Positions 9,571 to 18,117 are shown, counted from the first letter of the stretch. The stretch is 64,000 bases of DNA from Paenibacillus harenae DSM 16969 (GCF_000422465.1 NZ_KE383842.1:1199845-1263844), one strand, 5' to 3'. The notes: generated by a model not told the origin, from the sequence alone. Program-made: numbers and translations.

Positions 9571-9601
9571 TTGACTTCAAGTTAGCTTTAAGTTTTATGA
9601 T
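9571..9601 (+). promoter_or_regulatory. MerR-type promoter with 19-bp spacer and dyad
   Basis: TTGACT (9571-9576) and TATGAT (9596-9601) are 19 bases apart. An imperfect dyad, ACTTCAAG...CTTTAAGT, lies across the spacer. MerR proteins activate such over-long promoters by untwisting them, so this probably drives 9634-10610 under the divergent regulator. Confidence 0.75.
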
Positions 9602-9633
9602 TGGATTATAACTTGATTGGGAAGGTGATGTAA

Positions 9634-9885
9634 ATGAAAAAAGGGAGTTGGCTGGCTGGTCTTGGACTATTAGGGGCATGCGCTTTGTGTTGCACACTGC
9701 CGCTTGTTGGAGGTCTAGCTGTTCTAGGGGTATCCTCTTTCTTTTTGAATCCATTTGTCATTGCGGGTACTGCGATTCTATTTGTGATAGCAGGCATCGT
9801 GATTTATCAAAGACGGAAAGCAAATGGATCATCTTGCATGACAACAGGATGCGGGTGCAATTCCTGTAAAACGAAAGGAGCATAA
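9634..9885 (+). CDS. MerF-like small metal-transport membrane protein
   Basis: An 83-residue protein with two transmembrane helices. A vicinal pair CALCCTLPL sits in the first helix (~17-25). A cysteine-rich tail (SSCMTTGCGCNSCK) follows the second. Size, topology and cysteine placement match MerF/MerT-type mercuric ion importers, but it might handle another soft metal. GGGAAGGTGATG before the ATG is the ribosome binding site. First gene of the MerR-controlled plus-strand unit. No mercuric reductase or lyase is present, so mercury resistance by reduction is not supported here. Confidence 0.7.
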   Translation: MKKGSWLAGLGLLGACALCCTLPLVGGLAVLGVSSFFLNPFVIAGTAILFVIAGIVIYQRRKANGSSCMTTGCGCNSCKTKGA

Positions 9886-9891
9886 TAAGAT

Positions 9892-10245
9892 ATGGAAAAG
9901 GAAATACCAGTGGCTTGCTGTCACAGCGTTTTTACGACTGAACAGCGCGTGGAGTATAAAAGCATTTGGGGAGAGCTTGAAACAAGAAGGCTCGGCATCA
10001 CAGAGCTTGAAAACGGGTACCAATATGACTTCCCTGGAGACGCGGAAACGCTGCGGCTTATCAATGAATGGGTAAGCATGGAGCGCAAATGCTGCCCATT
10101 TCTAACGTTTTCGGTCATTGCAAGCAACACAGACGAGCCAGTTTTGCTTCAGCTAACAGGAAATAAAGAAGCAAAAGCATTCTTGAGAACCGATATTGAA
10201 ACAAATATAAACATTATAATCGGCAAATCACAGGAGAAACAATGA
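9892..10245 (+). CDS. Conserved Cys-rich protein of metal-resistance cassettes
   Basis: A soluble 117-residue protein that begins with a vicinal Cys pair (PVACCHSVF) and has the conserved core WVSMERKCCPFLTFSV near residue 65, then LQLTGNKEAKAFL. Proteins with this core occur beside mercury and arsenic genes; their function is unproven. It begins 6 bases after the MerF-like gene, and its stop overlaps the next start as ATGA, so the three genes form one operon. The paired cysteines suggest metal binding, which is inference. Confidence 0.7.
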   Translation: MEKEIPVACCHSVFTTEQRVEYKSIWGELETRRLGITELENGYQYDFPGDAETLRLINEWVSMERKCCPFLTFSVIASNTDEPVLLQLTGNKEAKAFLRTDIETNINIIIGKSQEKQ

Positions 10246-10610
10246 AACCAACCGTATACTAGATAAGCACCATATTAGCTGCAGGACTTTTATTTATCGG
10301 CGGCATTCTTTTCATCAAGCAGGGAGAGCACCAAATAGAGGAAATGAAACATCTTGGGTATCCGGTCTACATTTTAACGTTTCTTGGGATTGGAAGAATC
10401 CTGGGTTCTGTCGCAATCGTCATACCGCGATTTCCACGCCTGAAAGAATGGGCTTATGCGGGCTTTGTCATTGACCTTATCGCCTCTTCGGCATCTCATG
10501 CCTACGCAGGGGACAGCCTCGTTCAGATTGGATCACCATTAATATTTCTTGTACTGATTATCGTATCTTGGGCACTGCGTCCACCGAGTCGTATACTAAA
10601 ATCTCAGTAG
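10242..10610 (+). pseudogene. DoxX-like membrane protein, nonsense codon 7
   Basis: The frame reads MKPTVY, then TAG (10260-10262), then ISTILAAGLLFIGG and on to KHLGYPVYILTFLGIGRILG and KEWAYAGFVIDLIASSASHA. This is a typical DoxX_2 four-helix protein of about 120 residues. Relatives have Trp at the stop position (YWIST), so a single TGG to TAG change explains the break. Everything downstream is intact to the TAG at 10608. It overlaps the preceding stop as ATGA and belongs to the MerR-controlled unit. A restart at ATG 10344 would give 88 residues lacking the first helix. Confidence 0.8.
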
Positions 10611-10650
10611 TGCAATCGTCGGGAACGATAGTTCAGGGATCGATCCAGGG

Positions 10651-10682
10651 AGCAGTTAGCCGCAGCACAGCTGCTTTTTTTG
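10651..10682 (+). terminator. Terminator after the MerR-controlled unit
   Basis: A short AGCAG/CTGCT stem is followed by seven T, 40 bases past the DoxX-like frame. Confidence 0.5.
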
Positions 10683-10784
10683 TCGTTAAGACCCTTGTAT
10701 GTATTATCGGCTATTTGAGAATCATAGGTGAAGAGGTTATTTGTTGTGGAAGGCCATTGAGCAACGGGTAACGTTAGCAAATAT

Positions 10785-10836
10785 CAGCGACAGTAAAGGA
10801 CATTGTTTCACGTCCTTAGCTGTCGCTGTTTTTATT
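10785..10836 (+). terminator. Strong terminator hairpin
   Basis: The arms CAGCGACAGTAAAGGAC and GTCCTTAGCTGTCGCTG pair with one mismatch around a ten-base loop and are followed by five T. It insulates the next operon. Confidence 0.75.
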
Positions 10837-10868
10837 TCTAAGGTCTAAGAGAGAACATGTAACTTAAT

Positions 10869-10894
10869 AATATATGAACAGTTAATCATATATT
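10869..10894 (+). promoter_or_regulatory. ArsR/SmtB-type operator, distal site
   Basis: The 9-base arms AATATATGA and TCATATATT flank ACAGTTAA. The imperfect dyad around ATATGAACA matches the usual ArsR/SmtB operator shape. It lies 12 bases upstream of the -35 box. Confidence 0.55.
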
Positions 10895-10905
10895 TCATTA
10901 ATCCA

Positions 10906-10965
10906 TTGACACATACATTAGATATTGCTAATATGCTATTCATATTAGAAAATGCTGATATGAAT
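10906..10965 (+). promoter_or_regulatory. Promoter and proximal operator of the CmtR-like/ATPase operon
   Basis: TTGACA (10906-10911), a 17-base spacer and TAATAT (10929-10934) form a good sigma-A promoter. Just downstream, the 8-base arms ATTCATAT and ATATGAAT (10938-10945, 10958-10965) are spaced by 12 bases, placed so that a bound ArsR-family repressor would block initiation. Confidence 0.7.
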
Positions 10966-10984
10966 AATTCGGAGGTGTCCCTAA

Positions 10985-11305
10985 ATGGAACTGCACACGT
11001 GCGACGTTAAAGCAAAATTCATGCGTGGATTCAGTGATAAAACGAGACTTCAAATTCTCGAATGCATTAAACGGGAAGAAAAAACAGTGACGCAGCTTGT
11101 TGAGGAACTCAAGGGGAATCAGTCCAACATCTCTCAGCATCTAGCTTGTCTCAAGGGATGCGGCATCATAGTCGCCCGACAAGAAGGGAAATATATGTAC
11201 TATAGCTTACGAAACGAACAGATCAAGCAGCTTCTTGACGTTATGGATACTGTGTTCCGGCAGGTCGAGGCAGAGGTCGAGGCTTGCGAAAAAATGATGA
11301 ATTAG
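10985..11305 (+). CDS. ArsR/SmtB-family metal repressor, CmtR-like
   Basis: A 106-residue winged-helix repressor that should leave DNA on metal binding. The recognition helix is GNQSNISQHLACLKGCG, with Cys55 and Cys59 placed as in the Cd/Pb sensor CmtR. Cys27 lies in DKTRLQILEC, one helix earlier, near the third CmtR ligand. The CVCD motif of CadC is absent. Further cysteines are at 6 and about 98. The gene has a GGAGG ribosome binding site and two operator-like dyads upstream, and precedes the P1B ATPase by 36 bases. Probably autoregulated and controlling the ATPase. Confidence 0.88.
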   Translation: MELHTCDVKAKFMRGFSDKTRLQILECIKREEKTVTQLVEELKGNQSNISQHLACLKGCGIIVARQEGKYMYYSLRNEQIKQLLDVMDTVFRQVEAEVEACEKMMN

Positions 11306-11341
11306 TTATCTACGAGAAAAGATGAGCGGAGGGATCGGATT

Positions 11342-14032
11342 ATGAGCGACGATACCGATAAAGAACGCAGCTCCTGCTGTTCGTCATCAAATCAAGAGGC
11401 GACACCAAAGTCGGCCTTCAAAAAAAGCCTGAACGTCATCGACGTAAAAACAACTGCTGATTCCAGTTGTACGGATGCTTGCTGCCAGAATTCAGCTGAC
11501 AGTCAAGAATTAGAGGAGAAGGATGAATCCAAAACGACGAGATCTAATGGCACTAGCAGCTCCTGCTGCTCGTCATCAAATCAAGCGACACCAAATACGG
11601 CCTTCAAGAAGAGCTTAAACGTCATCGCCGTAAATTCGACACCGGCTTCTAGCTGTACGGATGCTTGCTGCCAAGACGTTCCCGATAACAGGGAAGAAGA
11701 AATCAAGGATACCGCCGAGGCAACCGGTCATAAAAGCGAATATGCCGTATACGGAATGGATTGTTCGGCTTGCGCGGTTACGATTGAGAAGGCGGTTAAA
11801 AATGAACCCGGCATCTCAAGTGTCCAGGTCAATTATAGCAGCGGTAAAATGCGGGTTGTAACGTCAGAACCCTCCGCGCTGGATCAGCTTCCCGATATGG
11901 TTAAAAAACTGGGCTACACGCTAGAAAAAATAGAACAACAGGGGAACGCTCGAACGTACAACATCGAAGGCATGGACTGCAGCTCCTGCGCATTAACGAT
12001 AGAAAACCATTTGAAAGACCAAGCAGCCGTCAGAAACGTAAACGTCAATTTCTCGACGGGGAGAATGACTATCGAGCACGACAACTCCGTCGATGACATC
12101 ATCAAAGAAGTGTCGAAAGCCGGCTATAAAGCTTCGCTTGTGACAACTAGGCGTTCCGTTGAAACGAAAACGGATCGATCCGGCATGAATGCCCTTATTC
12201 TATCGGGCGTGTTGCTGCTTTCCGGATTTATCGGTTCTTATACCGCTATGTCTCCCGTTCTTATCACTGTCCTCTATGCGATGGCTATTGTGATCAGTGG
12301 ACATAAGCCTGCCAAAAGCGCCTTCTTCGCCGTCAAAAGCCGGTCGCTGGACATGAACGTCCTGATGACTGCGGCCGTGCTTGGGGCTGCGGCGATCGGC
12401 GAATGGTTCGAAGGAGCGACCGTTGTCTGGTTGTTTGCGTTAGGCAACGTCTTGCAATCGAGATCTATCGAAAAAACAAGAAATTCCATACGCAGTCTAA
12501 TCGATCTGGCTCCTCCCGAAGCTTGGGTGAAAAGAGGTCAGGAGCTCATTAGACGGCCCGTAGAAGAAGTTTCGGTCGGCGATGTCATTGTTGTCAAACC
12601 AGGCGACAAAATACCGCTCGACGGCGAGGTCATCAGTGGCGAATCCAGCGTCAATCAGGCGCCGATTACAGGAGAATCCATCCCTGTCGACAAGGAACCC
12701 GGCGATGGGGTTTACGCCGGGACGATCAATGAACAGGGTTCGCTTGAAATTAAGGTTACCAAGCTGGTGCAAGATACGACCATCTCCAAAATCATTCATC
12801 TGGTAGAGGAAGCCCAAGAGCAGAAAGCGCCAACTGAAGCTTTCGTCGATAAATTCGCGCGCATCTATACACCGATCGTTTTCCTATTTGCGCTTGTCGT
12901 GATGGTGATTCCACCACTTGTCGGATTCGGCACGTGGGGAGAATGGTTCTATAAAGGATTGGAATTGCTTGTCGTGGCATGCCCATGTGCGCTTGTCATC
13001 TCAACTCCTGTGGCCATCGTTTCGGCTATCGGGAATGCGGCGAGAAACGGCGTCCTTATCAAAGGCGGCGCATTCCTAGAGATTGCTGGCAAAGTATCGG
13101 CCGTTGCTTTCGACAAAACCGGTACCTTGACGGAAGGAAGACCAAAGGTATCGCAGTTCATTCCTTACGGTGCAACAGAGGTTGAGCTATTGTCAATCGC
13201 GAAGACGCTGGAGGAGTACTCTTCGCATCCGATCGCGAAGGCGGTTGTCGAATATGTCAATGATACGGGAGTAAAAGCGAGAGAAGGCGACACGTATAGA
13301 AACATCGTCGGAAAAGGCGTTAGCGCAAAAATCGGCGGTCAAGAATACTTCGCTGGTAACCTGAAATTATTCCTAGAGCTAAGCACCGATCTCGAAGGCG
13401 CGAACGAAAGGATCTTGTCGCTACAGCAAGAAGGGCATACGATGGTCATCGTCGGAACCAGGGAGAAGCTCCTCGGCATCATTGCTGTAGCAGATGCCGT
13501 AAGGGATACATCGGTCAAGGCCCTTACGGCCCTCCGTAACGCCGGGGTGCGTCAGGTCGTCATGCTGACCGGCGACAATGAAGGAACGGCAAAGAAAGTG
13601 GCTGCGCAAACCGGAGTAAACCGCTATTTCGCCGAATTGCTGCCGGAAGATAAAGTGTCCTCTATCAAGCAACTGCAAGGAGAAGGCTCCGTAGTGGCCA
13701 TGGTAGGAGACGGCATAAATGATGCGCCGGCGCTCGCAACCGCGGATCTGGGCATCGCGATGGGCGGAGCCGGCACCGATACCGCCATGGAGACGGCCGA
13801 CATCGTGTTAATGGCGGATAATTTGGAGAAGCTGCCTCACACGGTTAAGCTCAGCCGGAAGGCGATGCGCATTATTAAGCAAAACATCTGGTTCTCGCTT
13901 ATCGTGAAAGCTGCGGCGCTGATCCTCATTTTCCCCGATGTGCTGACGTTGTGGATCGCGGTCATCAGCGACACGGGGGCGGCGCTAATCGTTATTTTAA
14001 ACAGCATGCGGTTATTAAGAGTTAGAAGTTAG
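11342..14032 (+). CDS. cadA: P1B-type Cd/Zn/Pb-exporting ATPase with duplicated Cys-rich head
   Basis: Metal-efflux ATPase of 896 residues in the cytoplasmic membrane. Residues 1-125 carry a segment present twice, each with SSCCSSSNQ, TPxxAFKKSLNVI and SSCTDACCQ. Two HMA domains follow, with GMDCSAC (~138) and GMDCSSC (~210). The core shows TGES in the actuator domain, the transmembrane CPC in VVACPCALVIS (~543), the phosphorylated Asp in DKTGTLTEG (~592), SSHPIAKAV and GDGINDAP (~788). CPC with GMxC heads indicates the Zn/Cd/Pb class. It is cotranscribed with the CmtR-like repressor. The Cys-rich head is well beyond the usual CadA N-terminus and is probably a metal-binding tail. Confidence 0.92.
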   Translation: MSDDTDKERSSCCSSSNQEATPKSAFKKSLNVIDVKTTADSSCTDACCQNSADSQELEEKDESKTTRSNGTSSSCCSSSNQATPNTAFKKSLNVIAVNSTPASSCTDACCQDVPDNREEEIKDTAEATGHKSEYAVYGMDCSACAVTIEKAVKNEPGISSVQVNYSSGKMRVVTSEPSALDQLPDMVKKLGYTLEKIEQQGNARTYNIEGMDCSSCALTIENHLKDQAAVRNVNVNFSTGRMTIEHDNSVDDIIKEVSKAGYKASLVTTRRSVETKTDRSGMNALILSGVLLLSGFIGSYTAMSPVLITVLYAMAIVISGHKPAKSAFFAVKSRSLDMNVLMTAAVLGAAAIGEWFEGATVVWLFALGNVLQSRSIEKTRNSIRSLIDLAPPEAWVKRGQELIRRPVEEVSVGDVIVVKPGDKIPLDGEVISGESSVNQAPITGESIPVDKEPGDGVYAGTINEQGSLEIKVTKLVQDTTISKIIHLVEEAQEQKAPTEAFVDKFARIYTPIVFLFALVVMVIPPLVGFGTWGEWFYKGLELLVVACPCALVISTPVAIVSAIGNAARNGVLIKGGAFLEIAGKVSAVAFDKTGTLTEGRPKVSQFIPYGATEVELLSIAKTLEEYSSHPIAKAVVEYVNDTGVKAREGDTYRNIVGKGVSAKIGGQEYFAGNLKLFLELSTDLEGANERILSLQQEGHTMVIVGTREKLLGIIAVADAVRDTSVKALTALRNAGVRQVVMLTGDNEGTAKKVAAQTGVNRYFAELLPEDKVSSIKQLQGEGSVVAMVGDGINDAPALATADLGIAMGGAGTDTAMETADIVLMADNLEKLPHTVKLSRKAMRIIKQNIWFSLIVKAAALILIFPDVLTLWIAVISDTGAALIVILNSMRLLRVRS

Positions 14033-14043
14033 ATGAAGAGGAG

Positions 14044-14069
14044 AAAACGAAGGGAAGCCTTCGTTTTTT
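14044..14069 (+). terminator. Terminator between ATPase and CopCD fusion
   Basis: A perfect 10-bp stem AAAACGAAGG/CCTTCGTTTT has a GAAG loop and extends into six T. It lies 12 bases after the ATPase stop and could limit read-through into the next gene. Confidence 0.75.
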
Positions 14070-14100
14070 CCTTGAATAAAACTAAATTGGAGGCTCCGAA

Positions 14101-15996
14101 TTGAAACGGTTGGCACTCATCTTTTTTTTACTTGCTATTATGATTCCTCTGACGCAAGTTGACGCCCATTCTCCAATCGAAAAGCGTTTCCCGAATGTGA
14201 ACGCGGTGATGGAAACCTCGCCTGAGCAGGTCGAGCTTTTATTTGAGGATCCCGTGCAAATACATAGGAGTTCCGTTATCGTTCGAAACGAAAAGGAAGA
14301 GGAAGTCCAGGTTGGAAAAGCGCAGCTGGATCCTGATAATAATCGCCGCATATTCGTTGCAATGCAACAAAATCTCCCGTCCGGCAAATATACGGTAGAC
14401 ATTGATGTCGTGGCCATGGACGGACATGCCCTGAAAGAGAAGTATACGTTCGAGGTCAAAGTCGTTACGGCAACCCCGGAAGAACGGTTCCAAAACCTGC
14501 AGTTAGTACGTACGACTCCCGAGGATGGAACAATCGTGCAGGGCACTCCGACCCGAATCGAAGTATGGTATAACGAAGACGTCGACGAGATGCCTTATTT
14601 CGGTCTGCTGAATGATAAACAACAGATGCTTGACACAGCCAAGCCAACCGTTGATCCTGACGAACCCAAACACTACGTGCTTGAATTGGATCAAGAGCTG
14701 GACAGCGGTACCTATGCGATTCATTTTTACCCTCGTATCGGGGATAGAACGACAGTAAATATCGTTTATTTTGCAGTCGATGAGTTCACATCCATTACCG
14801 GCCATCGGGAATTCTCTTATGATGAACTGTGGGATCAGCTTGGACTACTTCAGTGGGCGCATTGGCTTTCTTACTTCGGGCTGCTAACGCTGACAGGGGG
14901 GGCGTTATTCCGGCAATTGCTCGGTAACAACAATCTAGGCGAAGAGAAGCGTTGGGTGCGGTTCGCCTATACGATGTATGGTCTGAGCGTAATCGCGATC
15001 GTAATGGTATTGGTTATGTATAGAGTTGGTTACTCGCAGGTCGTATTTAATGATTTTATTAATTTCAATTTTGTGTGGATCACCATGATCCAGCTCCTTA
15101 CGGTATGCATCAGCATCATGATTAAAAAATTGCGACTGGTTTTGTTGTCGATATCCGTTCTTTGCGAAGCACTTATCGGCCACTCCGTCGATCCGGCTTA
15201 TGGAGGCGCTTGGGCGGTAGGGGCCGACCTTATCCATCTTCTTGCTTCTGCCGTTTGGATCGGCGGACTATCGGCTTTATTGATCCGTATGCCGAACCAC
15301 AATGGGAAGGAGTGGCTGCAGCATGCCGGCCGACTTTTCTCAAAGTGGGCGCTTGTTAGCTATTTGGCAATAGGCTTGTCCGGAATCATCATGACAATCA
15401 ATTACGTCCCGGCTTTTAGCACTCAAAGTCTTCTTACAAGCTATTGGGGACAGGTGCTCATTTTCAAGGTCTTGTTATTCCTTGCGATTCTATTGTTCGC
15501 GGTATGGCAACGTAGGTTATTAAAGAAAGTGGCCGAAACGATGGCTGTTCGATTCAAGAGAAACGTAAGGATAGAAATCATTATCGCAGTCTTGATATTG
15601 CTAGGTGCTGGTTTTCTTGTAGATTTATCTCCCAAAGAAGCAGTCCAAAACATTGAACCTGCATCTCAAACCAAAGAGGGGATTACAGCTTCCGTTCAAA
15701 TCTACCCGTTCAAGGTTGGCGCAAACGACGTAACCATACAATTAAATGATGATACGGATATTGCACACGTACGGGCTAAGTTTTCTACAAATCTCGGCGG
15801 CGCAGTCGAAAACAATGCGTTCAAACTGGGAGATGGTTTTTACAAGATTACCGGGAATATCTTTCATGGAGCCGGAACGGTGAAGATGGAGCTTCAAGCG
15901 ATCAAGAGCAATGGTGAGAGGTTGATATACCCGCCGTTCACGATACAAATGCCGGGATTCATGCCGAATGACATCGAAATTGAGAATGAGGGCTGA
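14101..15996 (+). CDS. CopC-CopD fusion copper-handling protein
   Basis: Membrane protein of 631 residues resembling YcnJ-type copper proteins. A signal peptide (1-23) ends at VDA, leaving an N-terminal His (HSPIEKRFP) typical of CopC copper sites. CopC-like beta domain about 24-125. A second CopC/Big_5-like domain is about 130-235 (starting LVRTTPEDGTIVQ). CopD-like helices run about 250-520, with His-containing ELIGHSVDP and DLIHLLASAVWIGG. A C-terminal extracytoplasmic beta domain is about 530-625. The start codon is TTG with GGAGG seven bases upstream. It follows the metal-efflux operon and probably belongs to the same resistance block. Confidence 0.87.
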   Translation: MKRLALIFFLLAIMIPLTQVDAHSPIEKRFPNVNAVMETSPEQVELLFEDPVQIHRSSVIVRNEKEEEVQVGKAQLDPDNNRRIFVAMQQNLPSGKYTVDIDVVAMDGHALKEKYTFEVKVVTATPEERFQNLQLVRTTPEDGTIVQGTPTRIEVWYNEDVDEMPYFGLLNDKQQMLDTAKPTVDPDEPKHYVLELDQELDSGTYAIHFYPRIGDRTTVNIVYFAVDEFTSITGHREFSYDELWDQLGLLQWAHWLSYFGLLTLTGGALFRQLLGNNNLGEEKRWVRFAYTMYGLSVIAIVMVLVMYRVGYSQVVFNDFINFNFVWITMIQLLTVCISIMIKKLRLVLLSISVLCEALIGHSVDPAYGGAWAVGADLIHLLASAVWIGGLSALLIRMPNHNGKEWLQHAGRLFSKWALVSYLAIGLSGIIMTINYVPAFSTQSLLTSYWGQVLIFKVLLFLAILLFAVWQRRLLKKVAETMAVRFKRNVRIEIIIAVLILLGAGFLVDLSPKEAVQNIEPASQTKEGITASVQIYPFKVGANDVTIQLNDDTDIAHVRAKFSTNLGGAVENNAFKLGDGFYKITGNIFHGAGTVKMELQAIKSNGERLIYPPFTIQMPGFMPNDIEIENEG

Positions 15997-16531
15997 TCAT
16001 TAATGGGAGGGCGGCATGACCGAGGAAGATATAAATATACGTGTAGAACGGTTGTTTAGTTCTAGTGAATGAGGAGAAGGAAAAGCAGGGAAGATGTCCC
16101 CTAGAACGGTTATTAAAAAGGGGTTCTAGGGGATCCATTATCTAAACCTTCCAGCTATGATCCTTGCCGAGTGACCATATTACGTTGAATGACTTCATAT
16201 TGTCGCTTTTGACCGTCGGCAAACGTGATAGATTCACTATCAGCATCTGTAACTCTAGATTGTGACACAATCCATAGAAATACATACAGCTCTAAGGTTC
16301 GATTTGTTAGAATAATCTTGATCAGCATTGCTTTTCATAATTTTTCAGTAGGGGGGAAGTGTGGTACTTCCATTTTACCATTTTTCCGCTGCGGTGCATT
16401 TTTGTTTTCATCCGTTTTATGAGCTTTTTGAACAGGCTCTTTAAGAATAAGAAAAACCCTAAAGCATATTATGTATGTAAAAATTAAAAAGATAATTACA
16501 AATACCAAGAAGAATCGAGGAGATTAAATAA
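15997..16531. other. Intergenic region with hairpin and possible gene relics
   Basis: An 11-bp inverted repeat (TCCCCTAGAAC at 16097-16107, complement at 16123-16133) has no T-run. An 18-codon plus frame (16016-16072, MTEEDINIRVERLFSSSE) has a GGGAGGGCGG site and looks like the head of a lost gene. On the minus strand, 16155-16328 encodes 57 residues with DADSESITFADGQKRQYEVI. The minus strand of 16340-16510 gives one hydrophobic helix and a polar tail. None is recognised; AT content rises here. Confidence 0.3.
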
Positions 16532-17413
16532 ATGAATAAACCCGTCATTCGAGTTTATAAAGATTCAAGTGATTTAAAACGTATGCAGAAACTCACACAA
16601 GCTATTTGGTCACTAGAATCTAATTTTCATATTGGCGATTTAGCTTGGCAACGCTATCGACACCTTGGGCTTGAGGATGATTGGATTACTGCAATTTGGG
16701 AAATGGATGGTAAACCAGTGGCTTGGGGATGGATTAGACTACCTGGCAGTTTAACATTTCAAGTTGCCCCGAATTATTCTGAATTATCCAAGGATGTCAT
16801 TGATTGGTTTGAAAAAATGACCGAAACCAATGAACAAAGGGTAACTGTCCTAGAAACTGAGTCTCATCTTATTTCAGCCTTAGAAGATTCTTTATTCAAC
16901 CCAGTAGAAGAAGCTCCTGAAGTCCTCACAAAAATTTCATTGGATAGCTGTCCTTTCCCTGTTAAATTGCCAGATAAGTTTAAAGCTCAACATATCAAGG
17001 GCTCTGAGGATTTAAAGAAACGAGTGGCAGTACATAGGGCTGCATTTCAATCATTAAGAGTTACAGAAGAAAGTTACTTGAATGTTATGAATGCCTATCC
17101 TTACGATTCATCTCTTGATTGGGTAATAGAATCCCCAAATGGCGAGTTAGTAGCATTTTGTTTAATTTGGTTTGATGAAGTTAACAGGGTTGGATTACTG
17201 GAACCTGTGGGAACGGATCCGAGATATTGGAGAATGGGGTTAGCTAGCTCCGTTTGTAAGCTTGCTCTCAATGCGTTGAGTGAAAAAGGAGCAAAAACTG
17301 CAATTGTTGTTTGTACTTCCACGGATACCTATGAATTTTACAAGTCTATTGGGTTTGAACGATTTGCTCAAACAAAATCATTTCATCGTCTTAAAAATAC
17401 AAATAATAATTGA
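16532..17413 (+). CDS. Tandem-GNAT acetyltransferase
   Basis: A 293-residue protein with two GNAT folds. The N-terminal half (1-140) is degenerate. The C-terminal half has an acetyl-CoA segment PRYWRMGLASSVCKLAL (~230-246) and the closing YEFYKSIGFERFA (~268). The substrate is unknown. GAGGAGATT precedes the ATG. It is AT-rich relative to the metal genes before it and lies beside a transposase remnant, so acquisition by transfer is likely. Confidence 0.82.
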   Translation: MNKPVIRVYKDSSDLKRMQKLTQAIWSLESNFHIGDLAWQRYRHLGLEDDWITAIWEMDGKPVAWGWIRLPGSLTFQVAPNYSELSKDVIDWFEKMTETNEQRVTVLETESHLISALEDSLFNPVEEAPEVLTKISLDSCPFPVKLPDKFKAQHIKGSEDLKKRVAVHRAAFQSLRVTEESYLNVMNAYPYDSSLDWVIESPNGELVAFCLIWFDEVNRVGLLEPVGTDPRYWRMGLASSVCKLALNALSEKGAKTAIVVCTSTDTYEFYKSIGFERFAQTKSFHRLKNTNNN

Positions 17414-17456
17414 TCTATAATTAATAGTTGGAGCCGTCTTCTTGAGGAAACGCCCC

Positions 17457-17822
17457 CTATAGTTTATTAAACTTCGCTTCTTCAACTATAGGGTAGCTTG
17501 AGTTTAAGAGGAGTAGGATATTTCTCTTTACGCTGCACGCCGCAGGTGGATCCGGATCGGAGTACGTCTTCTCGCAGGCGCACTTGTTCTGATCCGGGCA
17601 AGCGCAGCGCTTGTGCTTGTATCCATTGACATTGGCATAGATCGGCCTGGAATCGATGCCTGTTAGCATCGGCAGCAGAAAGTCTTTCATCTTCAATGCC
17701 TGAGCAATGAGGTTAAAAAGAATGGTGTAAAACAATTCGCTGCTTACCTTGGCTCGAAAGTTGCTCAGGCAGTTGTGAGTGGGTACCTTTTCGATATTAG
17801 GGGCACCGAAATGGTAGTCATT
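17457..17822 (-). pseudogene. Transposase remnant (DDE type)
   Basis: A minus-strand frame open from 17822 to a stop at 17457, without a proper start or the catalytic core. It contains GIDSRPIYANVNGYKHKRC, a Cys-rich CACPDQNKCACEKTYSDPD segment, then loses similarity, as after a frameshift. The Cys cluster followed by TYSDPD resembles IS4/IS1182-type DDE transposases. Both ends are missing. The exact IS family is uncertain. Confidence 0.6.
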
Positions 17823-17891
17823 CTAAGCGATAAATCATGTACGGACTCATCCTCAATGATGATTTCTATATTCAACAATAGCTGTGCTTTT

Positions 17892-17949
17892 AAAAATAAC
17901 GGCAGGCCTTAGACTTTATTTTATATGTCTAGTCCGCCGCTATTTTTTT
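17892..17949. terminator. Large AT-flanked hairpin
   Basis: AAAAATAACGGC...GCCGCTATTTTT with inner pairing TAGAC/GTCTA forms a long imperfect stem ending in seven T. It sits 13 bases before the second copy of the dispersed repeat, as at the first copy. Confidence 0.55.
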
Positions 17950-17962
17950 GGGGTAGGTAAGG

Positions 17963-18068
17963 AACTTATTTTTCTCACTCGAAAAAATCACACCATATAA
18001 TGTGTAACAATATATAAAAAACCAATGGCCGAAAGGGATTAAACCGAATTGTAGACATATGTACAAAA
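17963..18068 (+). repeat. Dispersed ~105-bp repeat, copy 2
   Basis: It matches 7780-7885, including GTGTAACAATATAT, a CCAATGGC-CGAAAGGGATTAAACCGA block and ATGTACAAAA. The inverted repeat is imperfect here. After ATGTACAAAA the two copies diverge. Confidence 0.65.
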
Positions 18069-18117
18069 TACGAGTTTTGTGCAGTAGTACTGAATTTCTT
18101 ATGCGCTCTTATTTTTT

